This document shows, in pieces, positions 39,401 to 46,302 of a stretch of DNA of 64,000 bases. Position 1 is the first letter of the stretch. Each line of letters opens with the position of its first letter. Where the stretch lies: NCBI GenBank assembly GCA_944325415.1, contig CALUZW010000009.1, positions 31,861 to 95,860 on the forward strand, read 5' to 3'. Below the pieces are notes generated by a model, which was given only the letters and a program-made list of their open reading frames with translations, was not told the DNA's origin and ran no database searches. A program made the position numbers and the translations under genes. The stretch comes from an uncultured Bacteroidales bacterium (GTDB lineage: Bacteria; Bacteroidota; Bacteroidia; Bacteroidales; UBA11471).

Positions 39401-39614
39401 GACCACCCTCACCACGGTAATCGGTATGATACCTATGGCCATAGGCACTGGCGAGGGTTCGGAGATGTGGCGACCCATGGGTATGACGGTGGCATGGGGT
39501 CTTTCGATTTCGACCCTGATTACCCTGCTCATCGTGCCGGTAGTCTATGCCATCTTCGCCAAGAATGGTGTGGTGCGCACCCGAAAGAAACTGCAAAAAC
39601 AGAATAAACACTAA
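36498..39614 (+). CDS. RND (HAE1-type) multidrug efflux permease
   Basis: 1038 residues with twelve predicted membrane helices and two large periplasmic loops, the AcrB/MexB plan. The proton relay acidic pair is D399-D400 in GMVVDDAIVVLENV (AcrB D407/D408) and the partner lysine is K932 in GIVVKNGIVLIDYTN (AcrB K940). The family pumps hydrophobic drugs, detergents or bile salts out using the proton gradient. DD plus K and the sequence around them favour HAE1 over metal-type CzcA, yet the adjacent PII-like gene is a pairing better known for metal pumps. The substrate is unknown. Confidence 0.95.
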   Translation: MSLYSTAVKKPITTALCFVAVVVVGLFSLTRLSIDLLPNIETNTIMVLTSYPGASASDIETNVTKIMENTLNTVSDLKDISSQSKENLSIVTLEFEYGTDIDVATNDVRDKIDMVRSTLPDNAGTPVLFKFGTEDIPIVILSVTAEESMPGLYKILDDKVANPLKRISGVGAVSISGAPEREIQVYCDPAKLEAYNLSVETISAIIANENLNTPGGSFDIGSNTYSLRVQGEFSDPKQLNDIVVGTYNGSSIYLRDVARVVDTVKEREQEAYNNGQQGGMIVIQKQSGANSVNIANEVLRKLPVIQSSLPSDVKLGIIINTSTNIENTISSLVETVLVTFVIVMLVVLFFLGRWRATFIIIITIPISLIASFCYLLVSGNTLNIISLSSLSIAIGMVVDDAIVVLENVTNHIERGSAPKQAAIHGTNEVAISVIASTLTMLAVFLPLTLITGMAGILFRQLGWIVSIIMIISTVAALSLTPMLCSQWLRQNPKKGRIYALIFTPIEKALDALDRGYARLLTWAVGHRTVVVVAAILVFIGSMMLTKVVPTEFFPTQDNARVAVNVEMPIGTRTEISRDVALRITREFQEKYPEIKTINFTVGQADTDNTYGSIQENGTHIISMNIDLLSVGERERGLLEICESMRRDLRKYVEVKTFEVLAGGGTGGMASQASVDVEIYGYDFMTTDRIAREVQQVMDKMKSCSGTSISREDYIPEYHVDFDREKLALHGMNVAMASSYLRSRINGTTASYYREDGEEYDITVRYAPEFRQSIEDIENIVVYNAAGNGVRIRELGTVVERLTPPTIERKNRERVVTVTGYVAPDAALGTLASEVRAAIAQIDIPSDVTVSLAGSLEDQQDIFSDLLILAVMIIMLVFIVLAAQFESLTYPFIIMLSLPFAATGVFLGLVVTGTPLSVMALIGLVMLAGIVVKNGIVLIDYTNLNRERGYSITYSVIQAGRSRLRPVLMTTLTTVIGMIPMAIGTGEGSEMWRPMGMTVAWGLSISTLITLLIVPVVYAIFAKNGVVRTRKKLQKQNKH

Positions 39615-39626
39615 AAACTCTTACCG

Positions 39627-39920
39627 ATGAAAGCATTGTTTATAGCCTTTGACCAAGCCCATTACGACGATGTTTACAATGTGCTTACCCACAACAACTG
39701 CCGGGGTTTTACCTATTGGCAGGACGTGCAGGGCCGCGGTACCAAGTCGGGAGAGCCGCATTATGGCAGCCACGCCTGGCCGAGTATGAATTCGGCCATA
39801 TTGTCGATTGTCGACGAGACCCGTCTGGGTATTGTGATGAAAGCCTTGCACACGCTCGACGAGGCCAAGCCGGCTCTCGGTCTGCGGGCCTTTGTGTGGG
39901 ATATTGAGAAAATGATTTGA
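39627..39920 (+). CDS. PII-superfamily-like small protein
   Basis: 97 residues, 12 bases after the permease gene. The start MKALFIAFDQAH, a T-loop-like GRGTKSGEPHYGSHAWPSMN and the strand-helix order LSIVDETRLGIVMKAL resemble PII-like proteins, in particular the group found beside RND pumps. PII trimers bind nucleotides or small ligands and regulate partner proteins. Inference: it may sense a ligand and modulate the pump. The nucleotide-binding residues of classical GlnB are not clearly conserved, so ligand and partner are open. Confidence 0.65.
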   Translation: MKALFIAFDQAHYDDVYNVLTHNNCRGFTYWQDVQGRGTKSGEPHYGSHAWPSMNSAILSIVDETRLGIVMKALHTLDEAKPALGLRAFVWDIEKMI

Positions 39921-39946
39921 AATAAAGTCAAGTATCATCTATGTGG

Positions 39947-39986
39947 CTCGGCCGACCGGAATTATTCTGGCCGGCCGAGTGCCTTT
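39947..39986 (+). terminator. Terminator of the efflux operon
   Basis: Eight-bp outer stem (39947-39954 with 39972-39979), one mismatch, then four inner pairs and a short AT loop. TGCCTTTCC follows, a weak T-tract. Confidence 0.6.
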
Positions 39987-40002
39987 CCTGTCGAAACTGT
40001 CG

Positions 40003-40010
40003 TATCTTTG
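40003..40010 (+). promoter_or_regulatory. -7 box of ybaK
   Basis: TATCTTTG, a perfect TAnnTTTG match 24 bases before the ATG at 40034. No consensus -33 TTTG at the normal spacing was seen. Confidence 0.5.
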
Positions 40011-40033
40011 TACTTCGGATAAATTTTTGCCGT

Positions 40034-40513
40034 ATGAAAATAAACAAGACCAATGCTGCCCGTCTGCTTGATAAAGCGGGCCTCTCCTACGAACTGATTC
40101 CTTATGAAGTGGATCCTGAGAACCTGGCCGCCACTCATGTGGCCGAGCAGTTGGGCGAAGAGATAGGAAGAGTGTTCAAGACGCTGGTGTTGCGGGGCGA
40201 CCGCAACGGCATTTTTGTATGTGTCATTCCCGGCGACATGGAGGTCGACCTCAAAGCTGCTGCCAAAATATCGGGCAACAAGAGCGCCGAGATGTTAGCC
40301 ATGAAAGAGCTGTTGCCTACTACCGGATATATACGCGGAGGCTGTTCGCCGATAGGCATGAAGAAACATTTTCCCACCTATTTCCATGCAACGGCTCTCG
40401 ATTACGATTTTATTTATGTAAGTGCCGGCGTGCGGGGATTGCAGATAAAGATAGCCCCTCAGTCGCTTATCGGTTTTGTATCGGCAGCGGTGGGCGATAT
40501 TGCTACACGCTGA
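40034..40513 (+). CDS. ybaK: YbaK-type Cys-tRNA(Pro) deacylase
   Basis: 159 residues from the ATG at 40034; the longer frame from 39941 includes the terminator and promoter and is rejected. The YbaK/EbsC family hydrolyses misacylated Cys-tRNA(Pro). Conserved elements are FKTLVLRG, the catalytic-site lysine region DLKAAAKISGNKSA, and GYIRGGCSPIGMKK with the GG-SP loop. The last 55 bases overlap the convergent nth gene. Confidence 0.92.
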   Translation: MKINKTNAARLLDKAGLSYELIPYEVDPENLAATHVAEQLGEEIGRVFKTLVLRGDRNGIFVCVIPGDMEVDLKAAAKISGNKSAEMLAMKELLPTTGYIRGGCSPIGMKKHFPTYFHATALDYDFIYVSAGVRGLQIKIAPQSLIGFVSAAVGDIATR

Positions 40514-41160
40514 GAGTTCTCTTTCGATTTTTTCTCATGGTAGGCACATACGCCCGACAGGCCGCACTCCTTGCAGCGGGGATTTCGGGCGGTACACACA
40601 TAGCGTCCGTGCAGAATGAGCCAGTGGTGGGCTATCGGCAGGAGATGACCCGGAATGTGCTTTACCAGTGTGCGCTCGGTTTCGAGCGGCGTTTTTGAGT
40701 GGCGGGTGAGCCCGATGCGGTTCGATACCCGGAATACGTGTGTGTCGACCGCCATCGCCTCCTTGTTGAAGGCTACCGAAGCTACCACGTTGGCTGTCTT
40801 GCGGCCCACTCCCGGCAGTTTTTGCAGTTCGTCGACCTCCTGGGGTATCGTGCCGCCGAAGTCGCTCACGACTTTACGGGCCATGCCTACCAGATGTTTG
40901 GCCTTGTTGTTGGGGTAGGAAACGCTTTTTATGAAGGTATATACCTCTTCGGGGCTGCTTTGGGCAAGAGCTTCGGCCGTGGGATAAGCCTCAAAGAGAG
41001 CCGGGGTAACCATGTTGACCCGCTTGTCGGTGCATTGGGCCGACAGAATGACGGCGACAATCAGCTGGTAGGGGTCGCGGTAATGCAGTTCGGTCTCGGC
41101 CACGGGCATATGTTGCGTGAACCATTCGATGACGGTGCGGTAGCGTTCGGCGGTTTTCAT
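40459..41160 (-). CDS. nth: Endonuclease III
   Basis: 233 residues. A base-excision repair DNA glycosylase/AP lyase for oxidised pyrimidines. It has the helix-hairpin-helix LPGVGRKTANVV with the catalytic lysine, the catalytic aspartate in AVDTHVFRV, and the 4Fe-4S ligands C-x6-C-x2-C-x5-C in CTARNPRCKECGLSGVC. After the cluster there is an unusually long tail of about 25 residues; its last 18 codons are antisense to the end of ybaK. A hairpin separates it from pheS upstream. Confidence 0.95.
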   Translation of the reverse strand: MKTAERYRTVIEWFTQHMPVAETELHYRDPYQLIVAVILSAQCTDKRVNMVTPALFEAYPTAEALAQSSPEEVYTFIKSVSYPNNKAKHLVGMARKVVSDFGGTIPQEVDELQKLPGVGRKTANVVASVAFNKEAMAVDTHVFRVSNRIGLTRHSKTPLETERTLVKHIPGHLLPIAHHWLILHGRYVCTARNPRCKECGLSGVCAYHEKKSKENSQRVAISPTAADTKPISD

Positions 41161-41179
41161 TCCTGATGTTATGATATGA

Positions 41180-41212
41180 CATACCCCTCGTCGGTAGGGG
41201 GAGAGGGGTATG
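41180..41212. terminator. Hairpin between pheS and nth
   Basis: Perfect 10-bp stem (41180-41189 with 41203-41212) and a 13-nt loop, downstream of pheS on the minus strand. There is no T-run, so it may be an RNA processing or stability hairpin rather than a full terminator. Confidence 0.45.
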
Positions 41213-41250
41213 CGGTGTTGGGGGTATATGGGTAGGTGTAATATTTGAAA

Positions 41251-42270
41251 TCAGTGGGCCGACTCAAACTCTTCGAGGAACCGCTGGTCGTTCTCGGAGA
41301 AGAGCCGCAGGTCTTTCACCCGGTATTTGAGGTTGGTGATACGCTCTATGCCCATGCCGAGTGCATAGCCGGTGTATACCTTGCTGTCGATGCCGCAGGC
41401 GTCGAGTACATTGGGGTCGACCATGCCGCAACCGAGTATTTCCACCCAGCCGGTGTGTTTGCAGAAGGAGCAGCCTTTGCCACCGCACAAGTCGCACGAG
41501 ATATCCATTTCGGCGCTCGGTTCGGTAAAGGGGAAGTAGGAGGGGCGCAACCGTATCTTGGTTTCGGGCCCGAACATCTCTTTGGCAAAGAAGAGCAGAG
41601 CCTGTTTCAGGTCGGCAAATGTAACGTTCTTGTCGATGTAGAGAGCTTCGACCTGGTGGAAGAAACAGTGCGCACGGGCCGAGATGGCTTCGTTACGATA
41701 CACGCGTCCCGGGCAGATGATGCGGATAGGGGGTTGGGCGTGTTCCATCACGCGGGTCTGTACCGATGAGGTGTGAGTGCGCAGCAGCACGTCGGGTGAA
41801 CGTTGAATGAAGAACGTGTCCTGCATGTCGCGGGCGGGGTGGTCTTCGGCGAAGTTCAAGGCCGAGAACACATGCCAGTCGTCTTCTACTTCGGGGCCTT
41901 CGGCGATGGAAAATCCCAGTCGGCCGAAGATGTCGCATATCTCGTTGCGCACCAGCGAGATGGGGTGGCGCGTACCCAGAGCTACGGGGTAGGCCGTGCG
42001 GGTGAGGTCGATGGTGTTGTCGGCCTCGGCCTGCTCGCTTACCTGTTCGCGCAGCGCATTGATTTTTTCCGTAGCCAGCTCTTTCAACTCGTTCAGCCGT
42101 TGGCCCATTTCGCGTTTGCTCTCGGCTGCCACGTTTCTGAAATCGTTGAAGAGTTGCGATATTTCACCCTTTTTGCTCAGGTATTTGATGCGAAGATTTT
42201 CCACCTCTTCGGCTTTGGCGGCCGTGAGGGCTTCGATTTCTTCTCTCAATCGGTTTATCTTTTCTATCAT
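41251..42270 (-). CDS. pheS: Phenylalanine--tRNA ligase alpha subunit
   Basis: 339 residues from the ATG at 42270; the frame runs back to 42390, but that part overlaps the promoter and is unlike PheS. The N-terminal coiled coil (MIEKINRLREEIEAL) binds tRNA-Phe. The class II catalytic core has GTRHPISLVRNEI, GFSIAEGPEVEDDWHVF, LRTHTSSVQTRVM and the C-terminal GYALGMGIERITNLKY (motif 3). A CSFCKH-type Cys pattern (CDLCGGKGCSFCKH) is present, as in many bacterial PheS. The beta-subunit gene pheT is not in the window, so the two subunits are unlinked here. Confidence 0.95.
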   Translation of the reverse strand: MIEKINRLREEIEALTAAKAEEVENLRIKYLSKKGEISQLFNDFRNVAAESKREMGQRLNELKELATEKINALREQVSEQAEADNTIDLTRTAYPVALGTRHPISLVRNEICDIFGRLGFSIAEGPEVEDDWHVFSALNFAEDHPARDMQDTFFIQRSPDVLLRTHTSSVQTRVMEHAQPPIRIICPGRVYRNEAISARAHCFFHQVEALYIDKNVTFADLKQALLFFAKEMFGPETKIRLRPSYFPFTEPSAEMDISCDLCGGKGCSFCKHTGWVEILGCGMVDPNVLDACGIDSKVYTGYALGMGIERITNLKYRVKDLRLFSENDQRFLEEFESAH

Positions 42271-42299
42271 GTCTCTTGATGATATTTCTGTTTCTGCTG

Positions 42300-42307
42300 C
42301 AAATTTA
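42300..42307 (-). promoter_or_regulatory. -7 box of pheS
   Basis: Minus-strand TAAATTTG matches TAnnTTTG, 30 bases before the ATG. A minus-strand TTTG at 42334-42331 lies 23 bases further up, slightly longer than the usual spacing. Confidence 0.55.
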
Positions 42308-42360
42308 ATAATATTGGTGCGATAATGGCCCAAACACGACGAAAAACAAAAAAAAATTTC

Positions 42361-42368
42361 TATGTTTG
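42361..42368 (+). promoter_or_regulatory. -7 box of tilS
   Basis: TATGTTTG matches TAnnTTTG, 20 bases before the tilS ATG. It faces away from the pheS promoter across about 60 bases. Confidence 0.5.
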
Positions 42369-42388
42369 TGTAAAATATCCCAAGCCTC

Positions 42389-43726
42389 ATGGATCAACGT
42401 CAGTCGCTTCTTGCCCGCGTGCAGCAGTACATCGCACGCCACATTCCGCTCTCCTCGGGCCAGCTTGTGCTGGTGGGTCTCAGCGGGGGTGCCGATTCGG
42501 TGGCGTTGCTTTCCATTCTCACGACCTTGGGCTATCGGTGCGAGGCGTGCCATTGCAACTTCCAGCTGCGTGGAGAGGAGTCGTTGCGCGACCGCCGTTT
42601 TGCCGAGAGCGTGGCGGCCGGGCTGGGGGTTCCGTTCCGGGAGATAACCTTCGACACGATGGCATACGCCGCGGCCAACAAAGTGTCGGTCGAGATGGCC
42701 TGCCGGGAGTTGCGCTACGAGTGGTTCGAGCAGCAGCGCCGGGAGTCGGGGGCAGCCTATGTGGCGGTGGCGCATCACCGCGACGACTCTATCGAGACGA
42801 TGTTGCTCAACCTTATCCGCGGTACGGGTATCGCCGGGCTTACCGGCATACAGCCCGTCAACGGCACCATTATCCGTCCGCTCCTCTCGCTGAGTCGGGC
42901 CGAAATCGAGACCTATCTTTTCGACTCCCATCTTACCTATGTGGTCGACAGTACCAACCGCGAGACGCTCTATACCCGCAATAAGATACGCTTGCAGTTG
43001 TTGCCCCTCATGCAGGCGATAAATCCTTCGGTATATGAGTCGCTCTCCCGCACGGCCGACTATCTGCGCGAGGTCGAGGCTCTCTATCGCACGGCTGTCG
43101 ACAGTTACAAGAAGCAGTTGGTGAGCAGCGGCGACGACGGTCTGCACATTCACCTCGAATCGCTCCGTTCGTTGCCCGGTGCCCGCACGCTGCTGTTCGA
43201 GATTATCAGAGATTACGGCTTCCTTTCGTCGCAACTCGATGATATATGGGCTGCGATAGATGCGCCGTCGGGGCGATTTTTCGATGCCCCGGTTTACCGT
43301 CTGCTCAAAGACAGGACCGACTTTGTTCTCTACCCACGTCGCTCCACACAGAAAATCCGTATCATCGAGTACGGTACCTTTACGGTCGATGAGCCGGTCA
43401 GACTTACCCTTACGCTGCACGACGCTGCCGGATACGAAATTCCCCGTCGGCGCGATACGGCCTGCTTCGATGCCGGCCTGTTGCCATTCCCGCTTGTGCT
43501 GCGCACCTGGCGAGAGGGCGATAAGTTCAAGCCATTCGGCATGAAAGGCCATCAAAAGTTGAGCGACTATTTTAATAATCACAAGTATACGCTGTCTCGC
43601 AAACAGTCGGCCTGGTTGCTCTGTGCCGGCGAAGAAATCGTGTGGATTGTAGGCGAACGCAGTTCCGATAGCTACAAAATCACCCCGGCTACCCGACAGG
43701 TACTGGAAATAAAATGTGAAAAATAA
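42389..43726 (+). CDS. tilS: tRNA(Ile)-lysidine synthase
   Basis: 445 residues. It converts C34 of the tRNA-Ile2 anticodon to lysidine with ATP and lysine. The PP-loop is LSGGADS (31-37). CNFQLRGEES, VAHHRDDSIETMLLNLIRG and NRETLYTRNKIR follow in family order, and the C-terminal TilS domain (LVLRTWREGDKFKPFGM, KLSDYF) is complete. It is divergent from pheS, with promoters facing outward in about 120 bases. Confidence 0.96.
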   Translation: MDQRQSLLARVQQYIARHIPLSSGQLVLVGLSGGADSVALLSILTTLGYRCEACHCNFQLRGEESLRDRRFAESVAAGLGVPFREITFDTMAYAAANKVSVEMACRELRYEWFEQQRRESGAAYVAVAHHRDDSIETMLLNLIRGTGIAGLTGIQPVNGTIIRPLLSLSRAEIETYLFDSHLTYVVDSTNRETLYTRNKIRLQLLPLMQAINPSVYESLSRTADYLREVEALYRTAVDSYKKQLVSSGDDGLHIHLESLRSLPGARTLLFEIIRDYGFLSSQLDDIWAAIDAPSGRFFDAPVYRLLKDRTDFVLYPRRSTQKIRIIEYGTFTVDEPVRLTLTLHDAAGYEIPRRRDTACFDAGLLPFPLVLRTWREGDKFKPFGMKGHQKLSDYFNNHKYTLSRKQSAWLLCAGEEIVWIVGERSSDSYKITPATRQVLEIKCEK

Positions 43727-43759
43727 TTAACATAAAAACTTATCGGCCGTTTCGGCGGT

Positions 43760-43785
43760 TTTGTCAAAAAAAACAGATATATTTG
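43760..43785 (+). promoter_or_regulatory. Possible rho promoter
   Basis: TATATTTG at 43778-43785 matches the -7 consensus. TTTG at 43760-43763 is only 14 bases upstream, shorter than usual. The leader to the rho ATG would be about 145 bases and contains a 6-bp hairpin (43873-43878 with 43890-43895), which could matter for autoregulation. Confidence 0.45.
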
Positions 43786-43937
43786 CAGCGGAATAGGAAC
43801 CGACACTATTTTTTCAAGATTACACCTGTTCCGTCTATCTTACAAATCATAATTTATTGATGCAGTCGTTTTAACCCTTTTACAAGAAGAGGGTTTGCTA
43901 TGTTTGAATCACTGCAAAGAAAACACCCTTGAATTTT

Positions 43938-45893
43938 ATGTACAACATTCTGGAACTGAAAGACAAAGATTTTGATGAATTGCAAGCCATAGCCCGTGAG
44001 ATGAATCTGGGCAGTACCAATTTCCCCAGCAAAGACGAGCTGGTATATGCCATACTCGACCAGCAGGCCATCGACATGGCCGGTAAACGGAGTGCCGCCA
44101 AGGAAAATCAGTCCACGGCCAAGCGGTCCGAAAAGAAATCGCCCAAAGCAGCCGATGCCGTTGCTCAGGAAAACAAGGCCGAAAAGCCGGCTCGCGGACG
44201 TAAGCCCCGGACCAAAGTGGCCGAAGAACCTTCGTCCGAAACCCCTGAAAACCGTGTGGAGTCGGCACCCATAGCCGAAGAACAGGCCGCCGAAGAGGCC
44301 CAGCCCCGTCGGGTACGTTTCACCCACCCGGCTCTTACCGAACAAATAGAAATTGACTATCCCGGCGAAGCCTCTGCCGCACCGGCACTTCCCGCCGAAG
44401 AGAAGAAGGAAGAACCCCAATCCGAAACTCCCTCCGAAACCGCCCCTGTCGCCGCCAAACCGCGCGGACGTCGCCCCAAGATACAGAAACTCAATGTCGA
44501 AGCCGCCGAGGCCGATAACCGCCCCGAGCCCGAACGTGTTGCCGAACCTGCGGCAGCTGCTCCGGCCGAGAACGACGACACCGCACCGCGGCAGAACACC
44601 GAGGCCGAGGCCCGTCCCGTGGTAGAAAACAACATACACCTGCAATCGTTCTTCCCCCGCAGTGAACGGCAGCGTTTTGTCCCGAGAGGAAAAAATGCCT
44701 CTGCGCAGGCTCCCTCGTCCAACGTGCCTGCTCCCATCTACCGCCCGCAGGCTCCTGAAAAGGTATTCGATTTCGACGGAATACTCTCCGGAGTGGGTGT
44801 GTTGGAGATGATGCCCGACGGATATGGATTCCTCCGTTCCTCCGATTACAACTACCTCGCATCGCCCGACGATATCTATGTGTCGCCTGCCCAGGTGAAA
44901 CTTTTCGGTCTGAAAACCGGCGATGTCGTGGAGGGTCCCATACGTCCGCCCAAGGAGGGAGAGAAATATTTTCCCTTGGTAAAGGTCGACCGCATCAACG
45001 GACGTTCGCCCGAATATGTGCGCGACCGCGTGCCGTTTGACCATCTCACGCCGCTCTTCCCCGAAGAAAAGTTCAATCTCACCGGAAACCGTGGAACCAA
45101 TAATCTCTCCTGTCGTGTTGTCGACATGTTTGCCCCCATCGGAAAAGGTCAGCGCGGTCTTATTGTGGCACAGCCCAAGACCGGAAAGACCATGCTCCTC
45201 AAAGATATCGCCAATGCCATTGCAGCCAATCACCCTGAGGTTTACATGATGATACTGCTCATCGACGAGCGTCCCGAGGAGGTAACCGACATGGCCCGCA
45301 GTGTGAAGGCCGAAGTCATCTCTTCGACCTTTGACGAGCCGGCCGAACGCCACGTCAAGGTGGCCAGCATCGTTCTCGAAAAGGCCAAGCGCATGGTCGA
45401 GTGCGGCCACGACGTTGTCATTCTGCTCGACTCCATCACCCGTCTGGCCCGCGCCTACAACACCGTGTCGCCGGCATCGGGCAAAGTGCTTTCGGGTGGT
45501 GTCGATGCCAATGCCCTGCACAAGCCCAAACGTTTCTTCGGAGCCGCCCGCAACATCGAAAACGGCGGTAGCCTTACCATTATCGCCACGGCACTTACCG
45601 ATACCGGGTCGAAGATGGACGATGTCATCTTTGAAGAGTTCAAAGGCACCGGCAACATGGAGTTGCAACTCGACCGCAAGCTGGCCAACAAACGCATCTT
45701 CCCTGCGGTCGACATCACCGCATCGAGCACCCGTCGCGACGATTTGCTCCTCAGCCAGGATACCCTCAACCGCATGTGGATTCTCCGCAAATATCTCTCC
45801 GACATGAATTCGATAGAGGCCATGACCTTCATTATGGACCGTATGGAAAAAACATCGTCCAACGAAGAGTTGCTCCTCTCGATGAATGATTGA
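43938..45893 (+). CDS. rho: Transcription termination factor Rho with long disordered insert
   Basis: 651 residues from the ATG at 43938 (a TTG at 43929 is in frame but less likely), against about 420 for Escherichia coli Rho. Residues 1-45 are the Rho N-terminal domain. Residues about 48-273 are a low-complexity stretch rich in A, E, P, K and R, predicted disordered. The cold-shock-like RNA-binding domain starts near 275 ([20 protein letters not shown]). The ATPase core has Walker A PKTGKT (413-418), [13 protein letters not shown] and SGGVDANAL. Rho is a hexameric RNA helicase that ends transcription. In Bacteroides thetaiotaomicron the equivalent insert drives phase separation and gut fitness. 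Confidence 0.95.
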   Translation: MYNILELKDKDFDELQAIAREMNLGSTNFPSKDELVYAILDQQAIDMAGKRSAAKENQSTAKRSEKKSPKAADAVAQENKAEKPARGRKPRTKVAEEPSSETPENRVESAPIAEEQAAEEAQPRRVRFTHPALTEQIEIDYPGEASAAPALPAEEKKEEPQSETPSETAPVAAKPRGRRPKIQKLNVEAAEADNRPEPERVAEPAAAAPAENDDTAPRQNTEAEARPVVENNIHLQSFFPRSERQRFVPRGKNASAQAPSSNVPAPIYRPQAPEKVFDFDGILSGVGVLEMMPDGYGFLRSSDYNYLASPDDIYVSPAQVKLFGLKTGDVVEGPIRPPKEGEKYFPLVKVDRINGRSPEYVRDRVPFDHLTPLFPEEKFNLTGNRGTNNLSCRVVDMFAPIGKGQRGLIVAQPKTGKTMLLKDIANAIAANHPEVYMMILLIDERPEEVTDMARSVKAEVISSTFDEPAERHVKVASIVLEKAKRMVECGHDVVILLDSITRLARAYNTVSPASGKVLSGGVDANALHKPKRFFGAARNIENGGSLTIIATALTDTGSKMDDVIFEEFKGTGNMELQLDRKLANKRIFPAVDITASSTRRDDLLLSQDTLNRMWILRKYLSDMNSIEAMTFIMDRMEKTSSNEELLLSMND

Positions 45894-45913
45894 TTATTGA
45901 TGAGTGAACTATT

Positions 45914-45951
45914 CGAGCCGCCCCGACATATATCGTCAAGGCGGCTCGTTT
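45914..45951 (+). terminator. Terminator after rho
   Basis: Nine-bp perfect stem (45914-45922 with 45940-45948) with three further inner pairs, followed by TTTGT. Confidence 0.65.
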
Positions 45952-46014
45952 GTATGGATATTTGGCCGTTTCAAAAAAAAATAGTAATATAGCAGCACCA
46001 AAAAACAATCTGTC

Positions 46015-46302
46015 GTGGAACACAAACAGTTTTTTTCGATTTTGCAGGAGCGTCTGGGCAAAGACAAGAAGAGCGTAGACACTCTATATTCGGGATTGTT
46101 GCAAATCATCAAGGAGCGCAGCATCTCGATGGATTCGGTATCGGTACAGGGGTTTGGAACCTTTGAACCTCGCAAAAAACTCGAACGCATTACCGTCAAT
46201 CCCGCGACAGGCAAACGTATGCTTATCCCTCCCCGCATCGTGCTTACGTTCAAGCCCGGTGCCGTGTTGAAAAATCGTATCAAGGAGAACTCTGCCCGAT
46301 GA
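46015..46302 (+). CDS. HU/IHF-family DNA-binding protein, GTG start
   Basis: 95 residues. It begins with GTG at 46015; no ATG fits the conserved N-terminus. The fold follows HU: an N-terminal helical pair (FFSILQERLGKDKKSVDTLY), QGFGTFEPRKK, and a DNA-contacting arm RITVNPATGKRMLIPPR with the conserved NPATG and proline tip, then LTFKPGAVLKNRIKE. Its stop overlaps the next gene's start as ATGA, so a plain HU-like protein and a membrane-anchored HU-like protein are made together, possibly as heterodimers (inference). Confidence 0.88.
   Translation: MEHKQFFSILQERLGKDKKSVDTLYSGLLQIIKERSISMDSVSVQGFGTFEPRKKLERITVNPATGKRMLIPPRIVLTFKPGAVLKNRIKENSAR

Noticed and set aside
37416..39611. Long minus-strand open frame opposite the RND permease (731 codons)
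   Set aside because: The permease has the proton relay residues and correct length. The antisense product is histidine- and glycine-rich noise.
42271..42390. N-terminal extension of pheS
   Set aside because: It covers the divergent promoter region and the pheS coiled coil starts at 42270.
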